Counted from the stretch's first letter, positions 23,613 through 33,651 are shown. The stretch is 64,000 nt of DNA from Hemileia vastatrix (GCA_030280995.1 JASXTE010000014.1:868001-932000), one strand, 5' to 3'. Notes: a model not told the origin generated them from the sequence alone. A program made the numbers and translations.

Positions 23613-23692
23613 CCACAATTAAATTAATTGTGGCTAAAAATCATTATAACCCAATTATTTTCTGCAATTATTTTTGCTAATAATTGGGTTAT
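23613..23692 (+). repeat. Two perfect hairpins at the left end of Harbinger-like composite 2
   Basis: Hairpin one is CCACAATTAA-A-TTAATTGTGG (23613-23633). Hairpin two has 14-bp arms, ATAACCCAATTATT at 23646-23659 and its inverse at 23679-23692. Both are exact, which stands out in a decayed region and so close to an element end. Confidence 0.7.
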
Positions 23693-23969
23693 CAGAAAAA
23701 AAAAACCTTTTACATGTCAATGTTCACCTCTTTCTGATATTTTTATCCTCAATTTTTCATAACCACATCTTGGACAACTTTCTGGATGTTCCAGCCTCCC
23801 TACCTTGCTGCCCACTCTCATCCTTTCTATTCATTCTATCCATTAAAAACCCCTCCCCATCTCATCTATTCATTTCTTCTCCTTTTCATCTTCAAATATC
23901 TCAACATTCCTTGTCATCATAGATCTTCTCAAAGACAGCCTTCCCCCAGTTATTCTTAAAATACCATTA

Positions 23970-25317
23970 CTCCCTCTTTCCCCAGCTCAGCTGAGAAATC
24001 AAAGACTTTTCAACTAAAAAAAGATGATCATCTCATACTTATCAACTTGCTAAAAATAAAAACTAATTATTATTCTTGTTTTTGGTACTGAGAATGTAAA
24101 TAAAGTAGGATGGCCCCTTGCATCAAAAGTCAATGGCTATCTTCTAATGGCCAATGAATTACAAAATAAGACAAAGGGATTGATTGATCTTTTTCCTAAA
24201 CAGATGTCTGAATGTTTCAAGCATTACTGAGCCAAATACAAGAAGGAAAAGACTCTTTCATTTTCTACTGGTTTTGGTATTACCAAAATCAATATCAGTA
24301 AGGACATAAAATCCATAGATGATAAACTTAAATTTCTATGTCCATACTTTAAAGAGATTGATGCTATTTTTAGAGAGCAAGCTGATGTTAATCCTGCCAA
24401 CATGTTGGATGGTGAAGATTCTATCTCCAAACATGATGTCAAAAGAAATCTTTTTCCATCCTCTTCCTCCACTCAAGCCTCCACTTTTCTAAATTCAACA
24501 AATCTAGATAGCTTTCCAATAGATCCTTATGGTGATATAAAGAAATGTGATCCCACTCCTGTAAGTTTTTATTTCTTGTCTAGTTGTTTTATTTTGTATT
24601 TTTAAAAAGGCTAATTAACAGACCCAGGATCCTCAAGCAAGTGATTCTGAAGCTAGCATCAATGATGAAGAGTAAAATCTTGCCTCCAAAAAAAAGAAAA
24701 GACAATCAACTACTTTGAATTTCAACAGTCATAGAAAGCAATACAGAGATAGTTTTTCCCAGACCCCTTTTTCTTCCATTGATGATTTTCTGGAGAAACA
24801 TGAATCTGGTAAGTGATAGAATACCTCTTAATAATTAAGTGATCTTATCTTTCCTTTTATTAATATTATTTTTCACTATAGGTAAAGTTGAAGTTGCAAG
24901 AGATACTCTCAACTTTCAAGAGAAACAATACAAGCTCTCTTTACAAAGGGATGATATGGAACAAGACTTGGAGGAGAAGAAATTTGAGCTTTCTTTATGA
25001 AGGGATGATAGGGAACAAGAGTTGGAGGAGAATAAATTTGAGTTCTCTTTACAGAGGGATGAGAGGGCACATGACTTGGAGGAGAATAAATTCAAGCTTT
25101 CTTTAAAGAGGGATGAGAGGGCACATGATTTGGAGGAGAAGAAATTCAAATTAAAAAAGATTAGAAGGCTCTTGAGTAAAATTTCCTGTTGGATCAAATG
25201 AAACTCAAGTATAAACTTGAAGAAGGTTCAAAAAAGAAAGATTACTTGAGAGATTGTGTTAAAGCTAGTAAATCTATTGAGGAAATTGAATGCTTAATGA
25301 AAATGTTTGATAACTAG
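23970..25317 (+). pseudogene. Myb/SANT-like Harbinger partner protein (copy 2)
   Basis: The N-terminal part resembles the DNA-binding region of rust Myb/SANT-like proteins (KDDHLILINLL, then WPLASKVNGYL), followed by FSTGFGITKINISKDIKSI and LCPYFKEIDAIF. Two clean introns can be placed: 24561-24621 (GTAAGT ... TTAACAG, 61 bp) and 24809-24881 (GTAAGT ... CTATAG, 73 bp). The last exon encodes about four 22-residue units of the type RDDMEQDLEEKKFELSL, probably a coiled coil, and ends at 25315-25317. Stops interrupt the SANT part, the repeats and the C-terminal block. In active Harbinger elements such a protein carries the transposase to the ends and the nucleus. Confidence 0.65.
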
Positions 25318-26054
25318 TTTTTTTATTTAATTTACTAATTTTTCTTAATAGAATGTATTAAAGCTAATAATCAATCCTTGGATTACACTCCTCACTGTGA
25401 TTTGAGACATTTTTTGAAACATTTTAGATTATTTGTTTGTTTGGTTAAATTAATTTTGTTTTATTTCTTTTTGGTGATAACTTCATATGTGCTGACTTTT
25501 TAAAGGTCTTGATTCTAGATGATTTTTTTTTGCAAAAATTTGAAAAACTCATACATTTTTTCTTCTTCACATACAAATCATCAAAAAAATTCTCTAAATA
25601 CAGCTAAGTCAACAAAACTCTATATATGTTTTAAAAATTTGGCAATATCCTCCCCTGCATTTTATTGAAGCAAATGGTGGATATCACAAAAAATTTTCCA
25701 ACTCATCAATTTCACATGTCAGATTTGAAAATTTGGCAATACCCTCCCCTGAATTTTATTGAAGTAAGAGTGAAAATCACTAAATTTTAATATAATTACA
25801 TAAATTAATATATAAACAAATAATATATATCAATATCCCTAGTTTTAAATTAATAAAAATTCATCCTGCTAAAATGTGGACCAAGTCTAGAAACTAAGTT
25901 TGGGACTTTCCACAGGTATAGGCAAGATGAACCCCATTAAACAATTTAATGTTATCATGATTACCGTTTATACAACACAGGGTTGTTGGCTCATTACTTT
26001 ATTTTAGGAATTTTAAATATAAGAGTTATTTATAAAATATATTTGATGACTCTA
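25318..26054. other. No gene identified
   Basis: AT-rich. Contains an imperfect two-copy repeat, TTTGGCAATAYCCTCCCCTG at about 25638 and 25731, about 92 bp apart. No coding region seen. Confidence 0.35.
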
Positions 26055-27100
26055 CTAATCCCCATACTTTTTTGATCTACATGAAAAATTTCTGTATTTG
26101 TTTAACTTAACTTCTTTTTTTAACTTGTTTATTTGGTGGATTTTTTTTTGACTAATTTGAAAAGAACATCTGAAATTTTTGAATTCTTGACAAGATTCTA
26201 AGCCAGGTGAAGCTTTTGTCTTTTGGTGATGATCCTGAGAAGAGTTCCAAATGGTTTCAATCACACTATTTCCCAAACCAAAATCAAACATGCACTGATG
26301 GTCTGGAAAATATAAGCCATGTCCTTTAATTATAGCTGGAGATGGTATTGGTTGGCCAGTTATTGGATTGATATATGAGAAAATTCCAAAAGTAAGATAA
26401 TTGGAGTTATTACTATTGATATGAATCTTATTGTGGAACTCTGAATGAGTAATAATAACATTTGAAAATAAAAGATATTCATTGATAATTTCTTCACATT
26501 TGGAGTCACATAAATTTGGTATTCCAACTTTGGTAGCAAGTTGATGATTCTTTCAAAAGTTTTATTGCAGAGTTTTTTGAGGCGTAGAGCAATAAAAGTA
26601 TTAAAAGAAGGTAAGGTGTCCCACAAGCAAAAATTGTCATCCTTTTCAGCTTTAGATAAATTTTTAAGTAAAGAATAGATGCCTATTGAAATAAAATTAT
26701 TGACACAATTTTAAGAATGAAACATATATTATCAGACATACCAAGAGAATAGCCTTTAACAAATCCTGGTCTCCAACCAAATCCAATCATAATACCACCC
26801 AAAAAATTTGTATTCCTTATTGGTAAGCAAACTAAAGCCATTTGAAATAGTGTTATTATGAGATTGGATAGTGGATTAAACCTTTCATCTTTTGAACCAT
26901 TAAAATAATTATTTTCATAAATAAATTGAGGTTTAAAATAATTACTGATAACTGCTTCAATTTCATCCTCTCCTGATTTGGTTAAATACATTAAATCTTC
27001 TGGTAACTTTTTTGGATAAGAATTTTTTGATCCACTCTTGTTTTATAGTTCTCAATATTTGATATATGGCCACATGAGCAATTCAAATGAATTTTCTTTT
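26055..27100 (-). pseudogene. Relic resembling a Tet-like 2OG-Fe(II) oxygenase (copy 2)
   Basis: On the minus strand, in order: a possible cysteine-rich start (NCSCGHIS), GEDEIEAVISNYF, IGFGWRPGFVKGYSLG, a region ending VGIPNLCDSKCEEIINEYL in another frame, SEFHNKIHIN, LTFGIFSYINPITGQPIP, GHGLYFPDHQ, IWNSSQDHHQ and CSFQISQK. These follow the order I recall for rust Tet-like oxygenases: GWR block, HxD, FGxF strand, distal His in W-S-x5-H, terminal S-Q-I-S. The Fe motif reads HIN instead of HxD. At least two frameshifts and a stop near 26690 break it. Active relatives oxidise methylated bases in DNA or related substrates; the substrate of the rust group is not known to me. Confidence 0.6.
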
Positions 27101-27823
27101 TAAATTTTCTTTTATTCTACTGACTTTTATCATAATTATTTTTTTTGATACTTTGGATGATAATTGAAATGAATTTGAATTTGAAAATGATGATAGAGAA
27201 GTAAGAGGTGATTCTGAGAAAATATACATTTTTATCTCTGAACAAAAATAAATTTGTGTCAAAAACCAAAAAAATAAAATGGAAATAAAAAAATAAAACT
27301 CACAAAATTTAGTTGGTCTCTTCAACGTTGTGAATTTTGTTTATAAAAAATAATCCAAATAATTTTTTAAAAGAAATCAATCACTAAAACTTTCCTTGAA
27401 AATAAAATTGAAACAAAATAAAATAAAAACAAACATCAGTAAAATTATTTTCCAAAAAAATGAATTTTAAAGTTATTTGGTGTTAGATATACCACCTAAA
27501 GTCCTTGAAAAAAAATGATAAAAAAAATTATACTCAAAAATTTAAAAAAAAAAATTATCAGAAAAATTATTCCTAAAATAAAAAATAAAAATTATAAACA
27601 CAACAAATTTATTTTTTATTCATCTTGAACTGTAAAAAAATTTTTTATAATATTCTGTAAAAAAACCAAAAAAAAATACAAAATAATGATATTCTGTAAA
27701 AAAACAAAAATAAATAAAAAATATTGTTAATAAAAATAATAAAAGTTTCTCCCATATTTCCCCTCCTTGCATGCCTCATTTCACTCTTTTTGGTGTCCTC
27801 AAACCCCCACTTCCCCTTCTTGA
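27101..27823. other. A-rich stretch, no gene seen
   Basis: Dominated by A/T runs. ORFs here (27083-27325, 27645-27857) are low-complexity and I do not support them as genes. Confidence 0.35.
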
Positions 27824-28084
27824 AACTATGCAATATAGGGGGTGGAATTGCTAGCAAGTCCTCAACCTGAACTCAGATGGAACTCAGATGGAACTCAGAC
27901 TGAACTCATACTAAACCCATACTGAACTCTACTTGAACAACCACCTAAAACTGTTCTGCTGAGTGGTGTTCATCCCTGATTGTATGGTTCCTTTATCAAT
28001 AGCTCAATGTGTGTTCAATCTGTGGTGAGTTTTGGTCCAAGGTTGCGGACTTGCTAGCAAGTCTGCCCCTCATATTGTGTGGTG
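27824..28084 (+). mobile_element. CACTA-like MITE (261 bp)
   Basis: Close to the copy at 20552 over its whole length. The left tip reads AACTATGCAATATAGGGGG (first C changed to A) and the right tip is the inverse of CACCACACAATATGAGGGG. A perfect 3-bp duplication TGA flanks it (27821-27823, 28085-28087). The inner palindrome TTGCTAGCAA is perfect at both ends. Confidence 0.85.
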
Positions 28085-28087
28085 TGA

Positions 28088-28640
28088 TCTCCTCAAAATC
28101 CCCTTACTCCCCTTTTTTACCAGTTCCTCCTCCCTTTACCCCCCTTGAGGTGCCTTATTATTCCCCTTCAGACACCTCTTTTCCCCCCTATAAGCTGCCT
28201 CACCCCTTTCCCCCCCCCCTCATCCCCCTCTCCCCTCCACCACTTCCCCCCTGATTCCCCTCTCCCCCCTAACCTTTTATCCATTTACCCCCCCTCCCCT
28301 CTCCTGCCGCCTTTAATCCCTAAACAAATTGCTAAGTGATTTGTTTAGGGATAAAAGGGGGGTGGAGGCAACTTGATGGGGGAGGGGAAAGGGGGGAGAG
28401 GGTGGAAAGGGATAAGGGGGTAGGGGGTAGGGTGGAAAGGGATAAGTGGGTAGGGGGGAGGGGAGATAGTGGTGGAGGAGATAGGGGGATGAGGGGGGGA
28501 AAGAGGGGTGAGGAGGCCTAAAGGGGGTATAAGGGGCCTAAAGAGGGCAAAAAAAGAACACCTAAAGGGGATAAAAGGGGGGAGAGATAGGGAAAGGTGA
28601 GGAATGAGGGGTGAGGAAGAGAATAAGGGGGGAAAGGGGG
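28088..28640. repeat. Pyrimidine-to-purine foldback
   Basis: 28088-28325 is nearly all C and T; 28340-28640 is nearly all G and A. The switch is centred on TCCCTAAACAAATT / TTTGTTTAGGGA (28318-28351), a clean hairpin. The arms are approximately complementary runs of C4-6 and G4-6 with A/T punctuation. ORFs on either strand (28009-28521) are by-products. Such mirror-biased DNA can form triplex or G-quadruplex structures. Confidence 0.65.
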
Positions 28641-28688
28641 ATTGAGGCTTTCAAGAAGGGGAAAAGGAGAGAAAAAGAGCAGGACAAG

Positions 28689-29025
28689 AGAGAAAAAAGG
28701 GAGAGAAAAAAGGGAGAGAAAAAAGGGAGAGAAAAAAGGGAGAGAAAAAAGGGAGAGAAAAAAGGGAGAGAAAAAAGGGAGAGAAAAAAGGGAGAGAAAA
28801 AAGGGAGTGAAAAAAGGGAGAGAAAAAAGGGAGAGAAAAAAGGGAGAGAAAAAAGGGAGAGAAAAAAGGGAGAGAAAAAAGGGAGAGAAAAAAGGGAGAG
28901 AAAAAAGGGAGAGAAAAAAGGGAGAGAAAAAAGGGAGAGAAAAAAGGGAGAGAAAAAAGGGAGAGAAAAAAGGGAGAGAAAAAAGGGAGAGAAAAAAGGG
29001 AGAGAAAAGAGGGAGAGAAAAAACA
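28689..29025 (+). repeat. 13-bp all-purine minisatellite, about 26 units
   Basis: Unit AGAGAAAAAAGGG, almost perfectly repeated, with single-base variants (for example GTG for GAG near 28808 and AGAGGG at the right end). Because 13 is not a multiple of 3, all three + frames stay open and encode the same R/K/E/G-rich repeat, while the - strand encodes F/L/S repeats; none of these ORFs is a gene. Confidence 0.9.
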
Positions 29026-29271
29026 AAAGAATAGTCTAACCTTGAACAAAAATAAGTGAAGCACTTACAAAAAAATTTTTTTTTTCAAATTTTAAAAAAA
29101 AAGCAAAAAAAAATTCATGATTAGCAAATCAAAAATCAACAAAAATGAAAAAAATGACTTACCTGGTGAGATGAGTTAAATAAAATGCAACCAAAATATT
29201 TGAGGGATGTTTAAGGAGAGGAGGAGAAGGATATGAGTGAAGAATGAAAAAAGAAACACTGAAAAAATATG

Positions 29272-29751
29272 TTATTTCATGTTGAGCTGGTGAAAGAAAA
29301 CCAATGAGCCATCCAAAAAAAAGATATTCACCATAAATTCAAAAAAAAAGAATATACAACAAACAAAAATACCAAGCCAAGTGAATAAAGTATACAAAGT
29401 GGACATTTGGAGATTATTAAAACAAAAATTAAAAGGGTTTTTTGTCAAAATGGTGGAGGGTGATTGGCATAAGACAGAGTGTATGCCGGTTGAATGAATG
29501 TTTTGTGATTCAAGGGAAGGGAAATCTGGCTCTGATTCAGGATCCTCTTCTTCATAAAGATCATTCAACTCATTCTTTAAATCAGCTGGGATATTGTGGA
29601 GTATAACACAATTCATTATCCAATGATTTGCAGTTTTGATTTCCATTTTTTTTTTGAAATTTGATTCTGAGTTCCCTGAGACTAGAAAATCTTCCCTTTA
29701 AAATCCCAATAACATTTTCACTCTGTACTCTTCATTGGAAAAGGTGATAAT
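29272..29751 (-). pseudogene. PIF/Harbinger DDE transposase copy 2, C-terminal part
   Basis: Holds VIGILKGRFSSLRELR and TANHWIMNCVILHNIPADL, then an acidic tail. The expected stop is lost relative to copy 1 and the frame runs on to 29272. The piece is cut off at 29751 by the gypsy element; the rest resumes at 35507. The shared target bases ATAAT lie at 29747-29751 and 35502-35506. Confidence 0.8.
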
Positions 29752-30087
29752 TGTTAGGATTTGTATTGAGAGGCAAAGAGGAGGAGCGCTATGGGCGCTG
29801 TAGGGGGGCTGTGGGTGCTATGCATTTGTAAGAGATGGAAGAAGGGATATTGCATTAAGGGGTTATATGGGGCAAGCGCTGTGGAGAGCTTCTCATCAGA
29901 CAACTTATATATTAATCCAGTTACTCTTAGTCTCACTGCTAACTCAGCATAGTTTGTCCTGCCCTTCTCACTGTTGGAAACCCCAATATAGTCAGTCTAG
30001 TTAGTCTCACTGCTGTGTTAGCATATTCAGTCCCATTTCAAGGCTAGCATCAGCGCTAGTAGTAGTCTGCCCTCTTAGGTCCTAAAA
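29752..30087 (+). repeat. 5' LTR of the nested gypsy element
   Basis: Begins TGTTAGGA and ends TCCTAAAA (imperfect 8-bp inverted tips). 336 bp, against 262 bp for the 3' LTR; the difference is an extra stretch of about 74 bp near the right end, rich in repeated TAGTCTCACTGCT words. The 5-bp duplication ATAAT flanks the element. Confidence 0.85.
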
Positions 30088-30124
30088 TTTTGTCTGATCT
30101 CAATTGGTATACTACTATAGAAGA

Positions 30125-31083
30125 ATGAACCCTGCAGACCAACCTGATGCAGCACTCCTTGTGGCAATGAAAGATAAAATGGCACACTTGCAGGAACTGA
30201 ATTCTAGGCTTATGGAGCACCTAGCAGAGTCAAAGCCGTCATACCGCAGCCCTACTGAAGCCAAAGCCAAAGCACAGGCATCTCACCCCACACCAGTACC
30301 CCTTGTTAAAGGTCTAAAGATTGTGGTTCCAGCAATCTTTGCTGGGAAACAAGGCCCACGGTCAGATAAGTATGTGTTTCAGGTAAAACTCTATGTCCTG
30401 CTCAATGGACATCAGTTCCCAGACAAGAGAGCGAAAATTGTGTTTTCCATATCATACCTCACAGATGAGGTGGCGCGCTAGGCAAGGCCATACACCAAGG
30501 AGCTCCTCAAAAACACTCAGGCGGAGACCAACTTCCATAAGTTAATGGCCGCTTTTGAATTAGCTTTTGGTGACCCAGATGTGGCCAAAACCTCAGAGCA
30601 TGCGCTAAATTAGCTGCAACAAAGAAACTCGGTTGCTGAGTATGTGTTGGAGTTCAGGGGCCACACTATTTATGTCATAACATGGGAGGAAGTGGTGCTC
30701 ATGTTTCACTTCAGAAATGGGCTCTCATCAAAAATAAGAAATGCCCTAATTAGTCACCCTTGCCCAACCTCCCTCCAAGGACTCATGGAGATGGCTATCC
30801 AAGTTGAAAATGAGTTCACCCATCAACAAACAGACAGTTGGATTGGTGCTCATCCATGGTGCAATTACGCCTCAAGTGGGGCCATCTCTAGGGACCCAAA
30901 TGCCATGGATATCAACACAGAAAATGTATAAGGTGCTAGTGGGAGGAAGAGGTTATTGGATGATGATTATCAGAGGTTCATGAGAAAAGGTCTGTGCCTC
31001 AGGTGTGGAAGCAGTGGTCACCTGTCAAGTGAGTTCAGAGGGGAAATGAGGGTTAGTGAAGTGGAGGACAGTGCTCAGGAGTG
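30125..31083 (+). pseudogene. Gypsy gag (nested element)
   Basis: ATG at 30125 (MNPADQPDAALL); the same frame runs to TGA at 31083, about 319 codons. Capsid-like features include PAIFAGKQGPRSDKYVFQ, VAEYVLEFRG and SLQGLMEMAI. The zinc knuckle CLRCGSSGHLSSEF has its last Cys changed to Phe. In-frame stops at 30479 (TAG where Trp is likely), 30611 and 30929 break it. The protein would package the element RNA in cytoplasmic particles. Confidence 0.75.
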
Positions 31084-31189
31084 AAGATTGTGCCCTCCTC
31101 AAGAAGATTAGAGGGAAAGGATAAAGGGAATTCAGTAGAGGAGTTATCAGCATGTAAGCCACTTTAAGTGAATGATAATCGTATTGTAC

Positions 31190-32110
31190 TAAACTTGCCT
31201 TTAATGAACCTTGATGTCACAAAAAATGTATGAGCCCTACTTAACTGTGGGGCCACAGAATTTTTTATTTCCAACAAGTTTTTACACCAAAATAAAAAAA
31301 GAAAAGAAAAATTAGACCACCTCAGGCACCTAATTATGTTTGATGGATTGCCAGGTGGGGGAGGAGAAGCAAGAGGGAAAGTTTTTTGCAGATTTTGGTG
31401 TGATGGGAGGGAGTCTCAGTGCAGGGCATATGCGAAAAACCTGAAGTATTAGTACAACATGGTACTGGGGACGACATGGCTAGACCACTATAACCCACAA
31501 GTTTATTGGAAGGAAAAGAAGGTGCAGATGGGAAGGAGAGGGGACCCTGGCACTAAATTTTTGGCCCCCTGGTCCCTTCAGGGATCAGGGGCCCATCCCG
31601 GTGAGTCTTCTGATATTTTTTTATCATCAGTTGACTTGCCGCCAGAACTGATGCTTCCTCTTGACTCTAAGCAGCAGGCTGAGGATGGGTCACCATTGGG
31701 GAGTGTCAAAGAGGTCCCAGAAGGCAGTAAAATGCAGAAAGAACAGAAGAAGGCACAAAAAAGATGGGGAAAGGAAAATTATTGAAAGTTGGATAGCGTA
31801 GAGAGAGAATTTGTCTTATGGCCCCTGAAGGGGTCAGGGGACCCTCCGGGTGAGTCTCCTGGTGTTTCATTATCATCAGTAGACTTGCCACAAGAACTGA
31901 AACTCTCTCTTGATGCTTAGTTTCAGGACTTAGAGGGGGCACTGGAAGAAGAGGAAGAATTGGAATGTGATGCAACAGCTTGGAACATATTGTCCAAGAT
32001 TTCAGCTAAGGCCCATACCTCAAATCAAACAAAGATCCTCAAAGAAATGGTCCCTGAAGCTTGTTGGGAATTCTTATCGCTGTTTGAAGAAGGGGAAGTC
32101 AAGACCATTC
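31190..32110 (+). pseudogene. Gypsy protease and linker (nested element)
   Basis: The active site is recognisable as ALLNCGATEFFIS at about 31229-31267, with Asp to Asn and Ser to Cys at the catalytic triplet, so it is inactive. LGTTWLDHYNP follows. The linker toward RT contains an imperfect tandem duplication: 31555-31690 recurs at about 31815-31930 (GES ... LSSVDLPPEL / LSSVDLPQEL). Stops occur near 31225 and 31450. Confidence 0.65.
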
Positions 32111-32117
32111 CACCCCA

Positions 32118-32960
32118 TTGACCATACGACTTGCCATTGATCTGATACCAGGCGCAACCCCCAAACTTAGCTGCATAATCCCACTTTCAATCTTGGAGTC
32201 AGCAGTACTGAAAGAGATGATTGATGAAAATTTAAAGAATGGGTTCATTAGAGAATCCAAGTCTCCCTGGGCAGCCCCTGTGATCTTTTCAGGGAAGAAA
32301 GATGGTTCACTAAGACCTTTACTGGATTTTAGAAGGCTAAATGCATTGAATTTAAAGAACAGGTATCCCCTTCCTTTGACTAGTGAGCTGATTGATAGTC
32401 TGCAAGGTGCAGAGATCTTCACATCCCTGGATCTTAGGGAAGGTTACCACAACATACAGGTAAAAGAATGTGATAAGCACAAACTGGCATTCTGCACTAA
32501 ATTTTGTTGTTTTGAACGGTTGGTAATTCCATTTGGTCCATGTAATGCACCTTCCACTTTCCAACACTTCACCAATAGCATCTTTAGATACAGAATAGAA
32601 ATAGATGTGGCAGTATACCTGGATGAAATCTTGATTTATTCCAGATCAATAGAGGAACACAAGATATGTGTGAAGCACTGTTTTTAACTCCTGAGGGAGG
32701 CCCGAGTATGGTTAAAACTGGAAAAATGTGTGTTTTCAGTGAGTGAGATCCCCTACCTGGGTATGATCATTTCAAAGAATAGGGTACAAATGGACCAAGA
32801 GAAAGTAAAGGCAGTAAAAGAATGGCCAATACCAGCATTAGTAAAAGAGCTCCAGTCATTCTTAGGCTTTAAAAATATTTACTGCTGTTTTATTAAAAAT
32901 CACTCCCACACCTGCCAACCATTGCACAACCTCACAAAGAAGGAAGCCAAATTTATCTAG
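32118..32960 (+). pseudogene. Gypsy reverse transcriptase (nested element)
   Basis: FIRESKSPWAAPVIF, GSLRPLLDFRRLN, NRYPLPL, FTSLDLREGYHNIQV and VIPFGPCNAPSTFQ are well preserved. The YxDD box reads YLDE, with the second catalytic Asp changed to Glu. After a stop at 32685 the thumb continues in the same frame at 32730 (VPYLGM-like block, KELQSFLGF) to a stop at 32958. Confidence 0.85.
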
Positions 32961-33360
32961 GGAAGTAGCCAGAAAGATGTGTTTGACTACCTGAAAAGAC
33001 AATTTGTGACAGCCCCTATTCTTGCCATCCGTGAATTATTGAAGCCATTTGTTCTGAAATGCAACTGCTCAGATTCTTCACAGGCACAGTATTATCCCAA
33101 TACAATACTGAAAATGTCTTGTACCCAGTAGCATATTTGTCACAAACACTATTAGGCACTGAACTAAACTATGAAATATATGATAAAGATTTATTGGCAC
33201 TAGTAGAAGCGGTTTGCACCTGGAGCCACTATTTGGAAGGGGGGCCTCACTGGTTACAAGTTATCATTTATACAGATCATAGAAACTTGGAACCCTTCCT
33301 GACCACAAAAGTTAACCAACGGGCAAGAGCGCAGGGCTGAAATTCTAAGTAGCATTAATT
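32961..33360 (+). pseudogene. Gypsy RNase H (nested element)
   Basis: FVTAPILAI leads into a frameshifted join, then GTVLSQYNTENVLYPVAYLS, ELNYEIYDKDLLALVEA and VIIYTDHRNL. The first catalytic Asp region (normally E-x-D-A-S) is damaged around 33050-33070. Confidence 0.75.
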
Positions 33361-33401
33361 TTGTAGTTACATTTCAACTGGGAAAGAAAAGGGGTAAACC
33401 T

Positions 33402-33651
33402 CACTAGGAAATATAGGGGGTGGACTTTCTAGCAAGTCCTCAACCTGAACTCAGATGGAACTCAGATGGAAATCAGACTGAACCCATACTGAACTCTACC
33501 TGAACACCCACCTAAAAATGTTCTGCTGAGTGGTGTTGATCCCTGATTGTATGGTTCCTTTATCAATAGCTCAATGTGTGTTCAATCTGTGGTGAGTTTG
33601 GGTCCAAGGTTTCAGACTTGCTAGAAAGTCCTCCCCCAATATTTTTTGGTG
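33402..33651 (+). mobile_element. CACTA-like MITE inserted in the gypsy element
   Basis: 250 bp, tips CACTAGGAAATATAGGGGG and, inverted, CACCAAAAAATATTGGGGG. The 3-bp duplication CCT flanks it (33399-33401, 33652-33654). Removing the insert and one CCT rejoins the integrase linker as GKP-DAISKHP in one frame. This makes a three-level nest: MITE in gypsy in Harbinger. Confidence 0.9.

Noticed and set aside
28009..28521. Proline-rich and glycine/arginine-rich ORFs
   Set aside because: By-products of the pyrimidine/purine foldback.
28689..29025. Possible CRISPR-like array
   Set aside because: The repeat has no spacers; it is a head-to-tail minisatellite in a eukaryotic genome.
28562..29064. 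Long overlapping ORFs of 130-154 codons on both strands
   Set aside because: They are translations of the 13-bp purine minisatellite; every frame is open because the unit lacks stops. Not genes.
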